Source: Streptomyces flavofungini
Lineage (GTDB): Bacteria > Actinomycetota > Actinomycetes > Streptomycetales > Streptomycetaceae
Direction of reading: 5' to 3'
Assembly (NCBI RefSeq): GCF_014650815.1
Contig: NZ_BMVR01000003.1
Location: 558,001-622,000 of the forward strand
DNA: 64,000 bases
Numbering within the stretch: position 1 is the first letter of the stretch; each line of letters begins with the position of its first letter. Under the pieces are notes generated by a model, which saw only the letters and a list, made by a program, of their open reading frames with translations, was not told the origin of the DNA and ran no database searches. The translations under genes and the position numbers were made by a program. Below, in pieces: positions 57,077-64,000 of this stretch.

Positions 57077-57910
57077 CTACGCGTCGGCGGCGCAGCCGGA
57101 CGCGGCGGCACCGGGCGTCGCGGCGGCGTCCGGGGGCCGGTCGCGGTGCAGCTTTCCGTACGCGATCAGCTCGACGGTCAGGGCCACGGCCACCGCCTGT
57201 ACGGCCATCAGGGCGATGAGGACGAAGAGCTGCACGGCGCCCGCCTGCACCGGCGACGCGCCGCCGAGCAGCATGCCGACGAACGCGCCGGGCAGCGTGA
57301 CGAGGCCGACCGTGCGGGTCTGGTCCAGGCCCGGCAGGAGCGCGTCGGACGCGGCCGGGCGGATCACTTCGAGGCGGGCGTCGCGCTCCGGCAGGCCGAT
57401 GGCGAGGCCCGCCTCGAACTCGCCGGTCCGGGTGCGCAGTTCGTCCAGGGCGCGGCGGCCCCCGAGGACCGTCGCCGTGAGCGCGCCGCCGATGAGGATG
57501 CCGGTCACCGGGATCATCGCGATGCCGTGGACGGGGACGAGGCCCGCCAGGGTGAGGGCGGCGACGACCGGCACGACGGGCGCCGCGATGGGCAGGGCCG
57601 CCCACCACCAGGTGGCGTTCGGGGTGATGCGCCGCCCGGCGGTGCGGGTGGCCACGCCGAACATCAGCAGCAGGAAGGCGAAGAGGGCCGCCGTGTGGTG
57701 GACCACCCAGCCGATGAGCAGCGACACCGCGGCCAGTTGGGCCGTCGCCCGCACCCCGGCCACGACGATCTCCCGCGCCCGGCCCCGCGACCCGTCCGGC
57801 GAGAGCCGGAAAACGGCGGCCGCGGCCGCCGCGACGAGCAGCAGCACGAGCAGGACGACGGCGAGCGTGACGTTGCCGGGCAGCAGCGTCTGAGCAGCGA
57901 TTTCGCGCAC
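57077..57910 (-). CDS. FetB-like ABC permease (UPF0014, iron export type)
   Basis: A 277-residue membrane protein with seven hydrophobic segments, matching the FetB/YbbM (UPF0014) family: [116 protein letters not shown]. In E. coli FetA (ATPase) and FetB export iron and raise peroxide resistance. No fetA-like ATPase is next to it. The gene is followed directly by a glutathione peroxidase, which fits a peroxide/iron role. The start is GTG 57910. It is divergent from the mycothiol dehydrogenase gene, 105 bases away. Confidence 0.85.
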   Translation of the reverse strand: MREIAAQTLLPGNVTLAVVLLVLLLVAAAAAAVFRLSPDGSRGRAREIVVAGVRATAQLAAVSLLIGWVVHHTAALFAFLLLMFGVATRTAGRRITPNATWWWAALPIAAPVVPVVAALTLAGLVPVHGIAMIPVTGILIGGALTATVLGGRRALDELRTRTGEFEAGLAIGLPERDARLEVIRPAASDALLPGLDQTRTVGLVTLPGAFVGMLLGGASPVQAGAVQLFVLIALMAVQAVAVALTVELIAYGKLHRDRPPDAAATPGAAASGCAADA

Positions 57911-58015
57911 GCTCCCACCCTAGGCGCGGGTGGCCTTAGGCTCCTCGTACCGGCGCGTTCGGCCCCTGGGCGGCGGCGCCGGACGGGACGTACAGGCGAG
58001 AGAAGGGCGAGAGTC

Positions 58016-59101
58016 ATGGCGCAGCAAGTGCGGGGCGTGGTCGCACGCGCGAAGGGGGAGCCGGTACGGATCGAGACCATCGTCGTGCCGGACCCCGGGC
58101 CCGGCGAAGCCGTGGTGAAGGTCCAGGCGTGCGGGGTCTGTCACACCGACCTGCACTATCGCGAAGGCGGCATCAACGACGAGTTCCCGTTCCTGCTCGG
58201 GCACGAGGCGGCGGGCATCGTCGAGTCGGTGGGCGAGGGCGTCACCGAGGTCGCCCCCGGCGACTACGTGATCCTCAACTGGCGTGCCGTGTGCGGCCAG
58301 TGCCGCGCCTGCAAGCGGGGCCGCCCGCAGTACTGCTTCGCCACCCACAACGCCGAGCAGAAGATGACCCTGACCGACGGCACCGAGCTGGCGCCCGCGC
58401 TCGGCATCGGCGCGTTCGCCGAGAAGACGCTGGTCGCCGCGGGGCAGTGCACGAAGGTGGACCCGGCGGCGTCCCCGGCCGCGGCGGGCCTGCTCGGCTG
58501 CGGAGTGATGGCCGGGCTGGGCGCCGCGATCAACACCGGCGGGGTGGGGCGCGGCGACTCCGTGGCCGTCATCGGCTGCGGCGGCGTCGGTAACGCCGCC
58601 GTCGTCGGCGCCCGGCTCGCCGGGGCCGCGAAGATCATCGCGGTGGACATCGACGACCGGAAGCTGGCGACCGCGCGCGGCCTCGGCGCCACCGACACCG
58701 TCAACTCCCGCGAGCACGACCCCATCGAGGCCATCCGCGAGCTGACCGGCGGCTTCGGCGCCGACGTCGTCATCGAGGCGGTCGGCCGCCCCGAGACGTA
58801 CGAGCAGGCCTTCTACGCCCGCGACCTCGCGGGCACGGTCGTCCTGGTCGGTGTGCCCACGCCGGAGATGCGGATCGACCTGCCGCTGCTCGACGTCTTC
58901 GGGCGCGGCGGCGCGCTCAAGTCGAGCTGGTACGGGGACTGCCTGCCCTCGCGGGACTTCCCGATGCTCATCGACCTGTACCGGCAGGGGCGGCTCGACC
59001 TGGACGCGTTCGTCACCGAGACGATCGCGCTCGACGAGGTCGAGAAGGCCTTCGAGCGGATGCACCACGGCGACGTGCTGCGTTCGGTGGTGGTCTTCTG
59101 A
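58016..59101 (+). CDS. mscR: S-(hydroxymethyl)mycothiol dehydrogenase
   Basis: A 361-residue class III zinc alcohol dehydrogenase that oxidises the formaldehyde-mycothiol adduct with NAD. The catalytic zinc site starts [32 protein letters not shown]; the structural zinc motif is [15 protein letters not shown]; the NAD motif is [45 protein letters not shown] is typical of mycothiol-dependent enzymes (AdhE2/MscR), which also reduce S-nitrosomycothiol. ATG 58016 has AAGGGCGAG upstream; the long open frame before it is noise. Its stop overlaps the start of the MBL hydrolase (TGATG). Confidence 0.93.
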   Translation: MAQQVRGVVARAKGEPVRIETIVVPDPGPGEAVVKVQACGVCHTDLHYREGGINDEFPFLLGHEAAGIVESVGEGVTEVAPGDYVILNWRAVCGQCRACKRGRPQYCFATHNAEQKMTLTDGTELAPALGIGAFAEKTLVAAGQCTKVDPAASPAAAGLLGCGVMAGLGAAINTGGVGRGDSVAVIGCGGVGNAAVVGARLAGAAKIIAVDIDDRKLATARGLGATDTVNSREHDPIEAIRELTGGFGADVVIEAVGRPETYEQAFYARDLAGTVVLVGVPTPEMRIDLPLLDVFGRGGALKSSWYGDCLPSRDFPMLIDLYRQGRLDLDAFVTETIALDEVEKAFERMHHGDVLRSVVVF

Positions 59102-59760
59102 TGGCCGCGTCCGAAGGCCCCGCGGCGCCGGGCGGGGTGCGCGTCGACCACCTCGTGACCTCCGGCACGTTCTCGCTCGACGGCGGCACCTGGGACGTCG
59201 ACAACAACGTCTGGATCGTGGGCGACGACCACGAGGCCGTCGTCATCGACGCCGCGCACGACGCGGAGGCCATCGCGGCCGCCGTGGGCGAGCGGCGCCT
59301 GGTCGCGATCGTGTGCACGCACGCCCACGACGACCACGTCGACGCGGCGCCCGCGCTCGCCGCCCGCACCGGCGCTCCCGTCCTGCTGCACCCGGACGAC
59401 CTGGAGCTGTGGAAGCTCACCCACCCGGACCGGGCGCCGGACGGCGAGCTGGCCGACGGGCAGGAACTGACCGTCGCCGGGACGGTGTTGCGGGTCCTGC
59501 ACACCCCGGGCCACTGCCAGGGCGCGGTGAGCCTGTACGCGCCGGCGCTCGGCACCGTCTTCACCGGGGACACGCTCTTCGCGGGCGGCCCCGGCGCGAC
59601 GGGCCGGTCCTTCAGCGACTTCCCGACGATCGTGGACTCCATCCGCGACCGGCTCCTGACGCTGCCGCCGGAGACGGTGGTGCGCACCGGCCACGGCGAC
59701 AGCACGACGGTCGGGGCGGAGGCGCCGCACCTGGAGGAGTGGATCGCGCGCGGCCACTGA
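59101..59760 (+). CDS. MBL-fold hydrolase paired with mscR (possible S-formylmycothiol hydrolase)
   Basis: A 219-residue metallo-beta-lactamase fold protein of the glyoxalase II type. The zinc motif HAHDDH lies in AIVCTHAHDDHVDAAPALAA, later ligands in LHTPGHCQGAVSLYAP and FTGDTLFAGGPGATGR, and the end is VRTGHGDSTTVGAEAPHLEEWI. The ATG overlaps the mscR stop, and this gene pair is conserved in actinomycetes including mycobacteria, so it probably hydrolyses S-formylmycothiol to formate. That activity is inferred from context. Confidence 0.88.
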   Translation: MAASEGPAAPGGVRVDHLVTSGTFSLDGGTWDVDNNVWIVGDDHEAVVIDAAHDAEAIAAAVGERRLVAIVCTHAHDDHVDAAPALAARTGAPVLLHPDDLELWKLTHPDRAPDGELADGQELTVAGTVLRVLHTPGHCQGAVSLYAPALGTVFTGDTLFAGGPGATGRSFSDFPTIVDSIRDRLLTLPPETVVRTGHGDSTTVGAEAPHLEEWIARGH

Positions 59761-59794
59761 CCCGTCCGGTTCCGCCGCGCCCGGCGCGGCGCAT

Positions 59795-59827
59795 GGGCCA
59801 CCCCTGAGTACGGCTCGGGGGTGGCCC
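59795..59827. terminator. Terminator of the mscR operon
   Basis: 10-base perfect stem GGGCCACCCC/GGGGTGGCCC with a 13-base loop, 34 bases after the stop. Confidence 0.8.
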
Positions 59828-59930
59828 TCGTCGTATCCGCCGCCGCGTGCACACCACCTCCTGTGCGACACACCACCCCCTGCGCGACGCCCCGCACGCG
59901 TGCTGGCAGCACGCCACGATCTCCGATAAG

Positions 59931-59949
59931 TTAGGCAAGGCTTACCTAA
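59931..59949 (+). promoter_or_regulatory. Near-consensus iron box before the DUF2470 gene
   Basis: TTAGGCAAGGCTTACCTAA differs from the DmdR1/IdeR consensus TTAGGTTAGGCTCACCTAA at only three positions and is a 19-base dyad. It ends 12 bases before ATG 59962 and directly abuts the GGAGG ribosome site, so bound repressor would block transcription at or just after initiation. Confidence 0.9.
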
Positions 59950-59961
59950 TGGAGGTTGAGG

Positions 59962-60678
59962 ATGGGTGTCCGACACGTCAGCACGACCATGCCCAACGCA
60001 GCGGCGCGCGCTCGCTCCGTGCTCGCCACCGCCTGGTCCTGTGCGGTGACCACGGAGATCGGCAGAGACGACCTCGTCGGCGCCCACACCGTCAGCGAGC
60101 GGGGCACGGTGCTCCTGCACCCGCCGGAGGACAGTGCCCTCGCCGCCGCCCTGATCTGCGCGCCGCGCGGCGAGCCGTCGACGCTCGTCGAGTTCGCGGA
60201 CGTCGCGCCGGTGCCGGTCAGGGACCGGGTGCGGTCCCGGCTCTGGCTGTCGGGAACCCTCACGGCGACCCGTGACCACCTCGTCTTCGAGCCCGCCTGC
60301 GCGGTGCTGCACGACACGAACGGCCGCATCGGCATCGACCTGGAGGAGTTCGCGCTCGCCGACGCCGACCCCCTCGCGCACGCCGAGGCCCGGCTCCTCA
60401 CGCACCTGGCCGACTCCCACCCCGAGGCCGTCGAGCAGCTCACCCGGCTCGTCGCCGCCGACAGCCTCGCCGGTGTCGTCGACGTCAAACCGCTCGCCAT
60501 CGACCGCCACGGCCTGACCCTGCGCCTGGAACGGGTCAGCAGCCAGGCCGACGTACGGCTGCCGTTCCATGAACCCGTCGAGGACCTCGGCCAGGTCACC
60601 GAGCGCATGCACACGCTGCTCACCAAGGCGCGGCTGCTGCGTCGGCCCGTGCTGCGCCCGGCCCCGCCCGAGTCCTGA
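59962..60678 (+). CDS. DUF2470 protein, iron-regulated, HugZ-like
   Basis: A 238-residue protein. The N-terminal part (AARARSVLATAWSCAVTTEIGRDDLVGAHTVSERGTVLLHPPEDS) and middle (RDRVRSRLWLSGTLTATRDHLVFEPACAVLHD) look like a split-barrel flavin/haem-binding fold, and the C-terminal part is a DUF2470 domain (DPLAHAEARLLTHLADSHPEAVEQLTRLVAADSLAGVVDVKPLAIDRHGLTLRLE). DUF2470 is found with HugZ-type haem-degrading proteins. Together with the iron box it suggests a role in haem iron use or in iron-sparing under starvation. ATG 59962 has GGAGG six bases upstream. Confidence 0.85.
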   Translation: MGVRHVSTTMPNAAARARSVLATAWSCAVTTEIGRDDLVGAHTVSERGTVLLHPPEDSALAAALICAPRGEPSTLVEFADVAPVPVRDRVRSRLWLSGTLTATRDHLVFEPACAVLHDTNGRIGIDLEEFALADADPLAHAEARLLTHLADSHPEAVEQLTRLVAADSLAGVVDVKPLAIDRHGLTLRLERVSSQADVRLPFHEPVEDLGQVTERMHTLLTKARLLRRPVLRPAPPES

Positions 60679-60781
60679 GGCACGCGCCTGACCGTGCCGC
60701 GGACCGGCGGGCCGCCCGCCTCGCGTGCGTGATCGGCCCCCCGGTGCCGGGCGCTCGCAACGCGCGGGGATGATGGGCCAC

Positions 60782-61369
60782 ATGAGTCCCGCCAGCGCAG
60801 ATTACGAACCCGTCGAGCCTGTTCAGGCCCTGATCATCATCGATACCCAGTCGGGCTTCGTCACCGGTGACGAAGCCGTGCCCGGCGCGCGCCACCTGGT
60901 GTCGCGCGTCGAGCAGCTCCTCGCCAAGGCGCGGGCCGCCGGCGCGCTCGTCATCCAGTTGCAGAACGACGGACCGGACGACGCTCTGGACGAACCGGAC
61001 ACCCCCACCTGGGAGTTGCACTTCCCGGTGGACGACGAACGCGGTGAACTGCTGTTCCGCAAGACCGTCGACGACGGCTTCGAGGAGACCGAACTCGAGG
61101 ACGTGCTGCGCGAGGAGGGCGTCACCGCGCTCACCGTCTGCGGCGTGATGTCCGAGATGTGCGTGAGCGCCACCGCGCGCACCGCCCTGGACCTGGAGTT
61201 CCGCCTCGTCCTCGCCCACGACGCGCACGGCACGTACGACATCCCGGCGGCGCCCGGCATCAGCGACGCCATCCCGGCGGCGACGGTGTCACGGGTCGCG
61301 GAGTGGGCGCTCGGCGACGAGGTCGAGATCGTGCCGAGCGTGGACGACATCAGCTTCGTGGCGCCGTAG
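60782..61369 (+). CDS. Isochorismatase-type cysteine hydrolase
   Basis: A 195-residue cysteine hydrolase. The catalytic Asp is in QALIIIDTQSGFV, and the Cys in LTVCGVMSEMCVSATARTALDLEF, which is the normal isochorismatase-fold pattern; the Lys of the triad is probably in LLFRKTVDDGF. The family includes nicotinamidases and N-carbamoyl hydrolases; the true substrate is unknown. Siderophore synthesis isochorismatases carry an extra carrier domain that is absent here. ATG 60782 is used; ATGs at 60770 and 60773 are also possible. Confidence 0.87.
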   Translation: MSPASADYEPVEPVQALIIIDTQSGFVTGDEAVPGARHLVSRVEQLLAKARAAGALVIQLQNDGPDDALDEPDTPTWELHFPVDDERGELLFRKTVDDGFEETELEDVLREEGVTALTVCGVMSEMCVSATARTALDLEFRLVLAHDAHGTYDIPAAPGISDAIPAATVSRVAEWALGDEVEIVPSVDDISFVAP

Positions 61370-61389
61370 CCGCGGGACCGCCGGGCCGC

Positions 61390-61415
61390 GGATGCCCCGG
61401 TCGCCCGGGGCATCC
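61390..61415. terminator. Bidirectional terminator
   Basis: 11-base perfect stem GGATGCCCCGG/CCGGGGCATCC with a TCGC loop between the convergent genes ending at 61369 and 61451. Confidence 0.9.
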
Positions 61416-61450
61416 CGTTCGCGGTTGCCCGGGGTGTCCCGTACGCGGAG

Positions 61451-62416
61451 TCAGCGCGCGCTGTCCCCGGCCCGCGCCGCCAGCACACTCGCCACCTCGT
61501 ACAGATAGCCGTTGACGGGCGTCGGCGTCCCCGTGCGGCCGCCGAGCCGCACCACCGAGCCGTTCCACGCGTCCAGTTCGGACGGCCGACCGGCCCGGAT
61601 GTCGCGCTGGAGCGAGGAGGTGCCCTCGGCGGGCTGCTGGTCGATGAAGTCCAGGGTGCGCGTGACGATGTCGTCGGGGAGGCGGACGTCCAGGGCGCGT
61701 GCGACCCGCTCGATCTCCGTCATCCCCTCGGCCAGCAGGCGTCGGGTGCCAGGCCGCGAGCGGAGTACCCCGAACGGGGCGTCCGTCACCGTGCCGAGGC
61801 CGCCGAAGGGCACCACGAAAAGGAACTTGGCCCACAGTTCGGCCCAGATGTCGTCGGGCACGGTGGCGCTCACGCCCGCCCCGGCGAGCGCCGCGCGCAA
61901 CCGCTCGACGCGGGGTGTGGCGCGGTTGTCCCACTCGGTGAAGGCCAGGGAGCCCGGGCCGCCGACGTGCCGGACCCGGCCGGGGCCGTCCAGGTGCGCG
62001 ATGATCTTCGCGGTGCCGGGCAGGACCGCGCCCCGGCCGACCTCCTGGGCCACCTGCTCCGGCGCCTCGACGCCGTTCTGCAGGGTCACCACCGCGGTGT
62101 CCGGGCCGACCAGGGGCTTCAACGCGGCGATGGCGGGCGGCAGTTGCCAGGTCTTGACGCACAGCAGGACGACGTCGACCTCGCCGATGTCGTGCGTGTC
62201 GTCGCTCGCGCGCGCCGGTGCGACGGTGAAGTCGCCCGCAGGGCTGTCGACGTGCAGCCCCTCGCGCCGCAGCGCATCGAGGTGGGCGCCGCGCGCGACG
62301 AACCCGACGTCGTGCCCGGCCTCCGCGAGCCGCCCGCCGAAGTAGCCGCCCACGCCGCCGGTGCCGACCACCGCGACCTTCAGGGCCCCGCCCGCGTCCC
62401 GCACTGTCTCCGTCAT
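61451..62416 (-). CDS. Ketopantoate reductase-like protein (2-dehydropantoate 2-reductase family)
   Basis: A 321-residue NADPH-dependent reductase of the ApbA/PanE family. The Rossmann motif is VAVVGTGGVGGYFGGRLAEAGHDVGFVARG, then VVLLCVKTWQLP and VVTLQNGVEAPEQV (catalytic region), and the C-terminal domain has AELWAKFLFVVPFGGLGTVTDAPFG (with the Lys) and TSSLQRDIRAGRPSELDAWNGSVVRLG (Glu). It could make pantoate for coenzyme A or act on a related 2-oxo acid; Streptomyces carry several paralogues. ATG 62416 has GGGGAGG six bases upstream. It is divergent from the CGNR regulator. Confidence 0.88.
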   Translation of the reverse strand: MTETVRDAGGALKVAVVGTGGVGGYFGGRLAEAGHDVGFVARGAHLDALRREGLHVDSPAGDFTVAPARASDDTHDIGEVDVVLLCVKTWQLPPAIAALKPLVGPDTAVVTLQNGVEAPEQVAQEVGRGAVLPGTAKIIAHLDGPGRVRHVGGPGSLAFTEWDNRATPRVERLRAALAGAGVSATVPDDIWAELWAKFLFVVPFGGLGTVTDAPFGVLRSRPGTRRLLAEGMTEIERVARALDVRLPDDIVTRTLDFIDQQPAEGTSSLQRDIRAGRPSELDAWNGSVVRLGGRTGTPTPVNGYLYEVASVLAARAGDSAR

Positions 62417-62502
62417 GAAGAACCTCCCCGTGTGCCGGCGCCGGGCCACCGCGCGGTACCCGGCCGGGCCGCACGCTCGGCGGCCCGGCCACCCACCCTA
62501 GC

Positions 62503-62535
62503 CGTTACTGCTTCATGGGGTAACGCTGCTAGCGT
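62503..62535 (+). promoter_or_regulatory. Inverted repeat and leaderless-type promoter before the CGNR gene
   Basis: CGTTAC (62503-62508) and GTAACG (62520-62525) form an inverted repeat with 11 bases between. TAGCGT at 62530-62535 lies exactly at -12 to -7 of ATG 62542, as expected for a leaderless message, and no ribosome site is present. The repeat may be the operator of the CGNR regulator for itself and the divergent reductase gene. Confidence 0.5.
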
Positions 62536-62541
62536 GCGGTC

Positions 62542-63207
62542 ATGGCGAAGCCGCACACCGCCCCTGAGGCGGCAGACAGTGAGTCGTCCGCCGCCGACCG
62601 GGAGTTCCGCTGGCGCGGCGGCCGGGTGTCCCTGAACTTCACCGCGACCCTGGGCAGGCGCGGCCTGGGTGCCATCGAGCGGCTGCGGGATCCGTCGGAC
62701 CTGTCGCGCTGGTTCCGCGAGGCGGGCATGACTGACCATCATCTCCCGGTCTCCCAGGCGGAGTTGGCGGACGCGCGTGCGCTGCGTGAGGCCGTGCACC
62801 GGATCTCGGTGGCGGCAGGCGAGGCCACCGCGCCTGAAGCCGGAGCCACCGCGCCCGCAGCCGCGGACCTGGACCTCCTCAACCACTGGACGTCCCAACC
62901 GCTCCCGGGCACGGGCCTCACCCTCGACGGCCACGGCGTCCTCCGGCCGATGCCCCCCGCGCTGGACGTCCATGGCCTGCTCGGCCTGCTCGCCCGCGAT
63001 GCGGCGGACCTGCTCGGCGGCCCTCTGTCCGGGCGGATCCGCGAGTGCGCCGCAACCGACTGCACGCTGCTGTTCGTCGACGAGAGCCGGGCAGGGGCAC
63101 GGCGCTGGTGCTCGATGGACGCGTGCGGGGCGCGGGCGAAGATGGCGGAGTACCGGGCGCGCAGGCGCGGGGTGACGGCGGGGCGGGGTGGGCAGCGGCC
63201 GCGCTGA
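62542..63207 (+). CDS. CGNR zinc finger (ABATE domain) regulator
   Basis: A 221-residue protein of the ABATE/CGNR family. The N-terminal ABATE-like ligand domain has FRWRGGRVSLNFTATLGRRGLGAIERLRDPSDLSRWFREAG. The C-terminal zinc finger is IRECAATDCTLLFVDESRAGARRWCSMDACGARAKMAEYRARRR, where the family's CGNR reads CGAR. Such proteins are putative ligand-responsive transcription factors. The start fits a leaderless transcript. Possible target: the divergent ketopantoate-reductase-like gene. Confidence 0.87.
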   Translation: MAKPHTAPEAADSESSAADREFRWRGGRVSLNFTATLGRRGLGAIERLRDPSDLSRWFREAGMTDHHLPVSQAELADARALREAVHRISVAAGEATAPEAGATAPAAADLDLLNHWTSQPLPGTGLTLDGHGVLRPMPPALDVHGLLGLLARDAADLLGGPLSGRIRECAATDCTLLFVDESRAGARRWCSMDACGARAKMAEYRARRRGVTAGRGGQRPR

Positions 63208-63272
63208 CCCGCACCGGCGGGAACGGCCCTGATCTGATCGGGGACGGTCTTGGTCTGATCGTGATCGAGCCG

Positions 63273-63299
63273 CGCCGACCGCAAGCGCCCCGGTCGGCG
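63273..63299. terminator. Bidirectional terminator
   Basis: 9-base perfect stem CGCCGACCG/CGGTCGGCG with a 9-base loop between the convergent genes ending at 63207 and 63327. Confidence 0.7.
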
Positions 63300-63326
63300 G
63301 AGACACGCGCCCCCACCCCCACCCCC

Positions 63327-64000
63327 TCACAACGGCAACGCGCACACCGCCATCGGAGCCGCGAACGGCTTCCCCGCGAGGGCGAGTTCACCGGTGCGCC
63401 CGTCCACGCGGAAGACGCTCACCGACCCCGACCGCTGGTTCGCGGCGAACAGCAGGCGGCCCGACGGCGCGAGGGCGATGTGGCGCGGGAAGTCCCCGCC
63501 CACCGGCACGGTGTCGAGCAGCCGCAGGCGGGCCCCGTCCCGCTCGACGGCGTACCGGGTGAGGCTGTTGTCGCCCCGGTTGGCGAGGAAGGCGAAGGCG
63601 CCGTCGCCGGTCACGACGGGCATCGCCGGATAGCTCGTGACGCCCGGCCCGGTGCCCGTGGACTGCGGCTCGCCCGGCGAAAGGCGTCCCGTCGCGGGAT
63701 CGTAGCCGCAGACCACGACCGTGTTGTCGAGCTCGTTGGCGACGTACGCGAACCGCCCCGACGGATGGAACGCGAGGTGCCGCGGCCCCGCGCCCGGCCG
63801 CATCGTCGCGTACGAGACCCGGCTCAGCTTCCCGGCCTTCGTGTCGAGCCGGTACGTGTAGACGGTGTCGGTGCCCAGGTCGACGGCGAGTACGTAGCGG
63901 CCGTCCGGGGCGGTGACGATCTGGTGGGCGTGCGGGCCCTGCTGTCCCGGGCCGGGCGGCGGTGCGGAGTGCGTGACGAGGTCGGTGCGTTCGCCGAGCG
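63327..64000 (-). CDS. Lactonase family beta-propeller (6-phosphogluconolactonase-like), 5' end outside window
   Basis: The C-terminal 224 residues of a seven-bladed Lactonase-family protein. The frame is open to the window edge: GPHAHQIVTAPDGRYVLAVDLGTDTVYTYRLD, RPGAGPRHLAFHPSGRFAYVANELDNTVVV, GDFPRHIALAPSGRLLFAANQRSGSVSVFRVD. The GPHAHQ and GPRHLAFHP blocks are characteristic of Pgl/YbhE-type lactonases, which may open 6-phosphogluconolactone, though many actinobacterial members are exported or of unknown substrate. The ATG at 63803 is internal, not the start. Confidence 0.88.
   Translation of the reverse strand, partial: LGERTDLVTHSAPPPGPGQQGPHAHQIVTAPDGRYVLAVDLGTDTVYTYRLDTKAGKLSRVSYATMRPGAGPRHLAFHPSGRFAYVANELDNTVVVCGYDPATGRLSPGEPQSTGTGPGVTSYPAMPVVTGDGAFAFLANRGDNSLTRYAVERDGARLRLLDTVPVGGDFPRHIALAPSGRLLFAANQRSGSVSVFRVDGRTGELALAGKPFAAPMAVCALPL

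Noticed and set aside
57065..58015. N-terminal extension of the mycothiol dehydrogenase
   Set aside because: The frame is open but Arg/Gly/Asp-rich noise antisense to the FetB gene; the family starts at MAQQVRGV.
60706..60720. GGCGGG-CCG-CCCGCC hairpin as terminator after the DUF2470 gene
   Set aside because: Six base pairs of pure GC are common by chance at this composition, so I did not list it as a feature.
1..64000. tRNA, rRNA, insertion sequence, integrase or attachment site
   Set aside because: I looked for tRNA T-arm signatures at gene borders, transposase motifs and long terminal inverted repeats and saw none.

Overview
The window is high-GC actinobacterial DNA. Third codon positions are almost always G or C, GTG starts and AGGAGG-type ribosome sites are common, and there are mycothiol-linked enzymes, an SsgA-family protein, rare TTA codons, a DasR-like site and DmdR/IdeR-type iron boxes. 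Together these point to a Streptomyces chromosome. I found no rRNA, tRNA, CRISPR array, insertion sequence or phage. About 50 protein genes can be supported. The first (threonyl-tRNA synthetase, 3' end) and the last (lactonase, 3' end only) are cut by the window edges.

Layout. 1-8.5 kb: ThrRS end, small NTF2-like and DUF488 proteins, an FAD monooxygenase divergent from a MerR regulator, two secreted beta-propeller proteins (one a PQQ-type sugar dehydrogenase with a DasR-like box upstream), a WGR/propeller protein and a secreted I36 inhibitor-like protein. 8.6-19.1 kb: a carbohydrate locus, with a ROK repressor divergent from a ribose/inositol-type ABC importer (ATPase, two permeases, lipoprotein), a sugar isomerase/epimerase and a large exported ThuA-GSDH-PKD-CBM fusion. 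19.1-25.4 kb: a DUF4239 membrane protein, an APH-like kinase, a TPR regulator, a PAS-SpoIIE phosphatase with a TTA codon, and an SgcJ/EcaC protein behind a SoxR-type operator. 25.5-35.5 kb: an ABC-2 transporter plus two-component operon, an orphan hemC paralogue, two DHA2 drug exporters and a KhtTU-like cation/proton antiporter pair.

35.9-41.6 kb is the most accessory-looking part. It holds an MBL hydrolase, an XRE regulator with a MmyB-type ligand domain, an IclR-type regulator with two TTA codons, a FabG-like reductase with one TTA codon, a MmyB ligand domain with no DNA-binding domain, and a type III polyketide synthase with an intact Cys-His-Asn triad. This looks like a compact, bldA-dependent type III PKS locus, and I know of no described product that matches it.

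41.7-64 kb: DUF3592 protein, LigB-type ATP-dependent DNA ligase, a fused carboxyltransferase, an ECF sigma factor fused to a zinc-binding anti-sigma-like and membrane module with a long Pro-Thr tail, an SsgA-like protein, an iron-box-controlled siderophore-interacting protein, a Gfo/Idh-carboxypeptidase-membrane protein operon, a GNAT gene with a candidate leader ORF, an efflux pump/AraC pair, an XRE-cupin regulator, a redox group (glutathione peroxidase, FetB-like permease, mycothiol-dependent formaldehyde dehydrogenase, MBL hydrolase), a DUF2470 protein behind a near-consensus iron box, an isochorismatase-type hydrolase, a ketopantoate-reductase-like protein and a CGNR regulator.

The shared theme is metal and redox control. 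There are three iron boxes (3.17, 47.86 and 59.94 kb) and one SoxR box (24.87 kb), each next to a gene whose predicted role fits or could fit such control. Perfect GC-rich hairpins close most transcription units.
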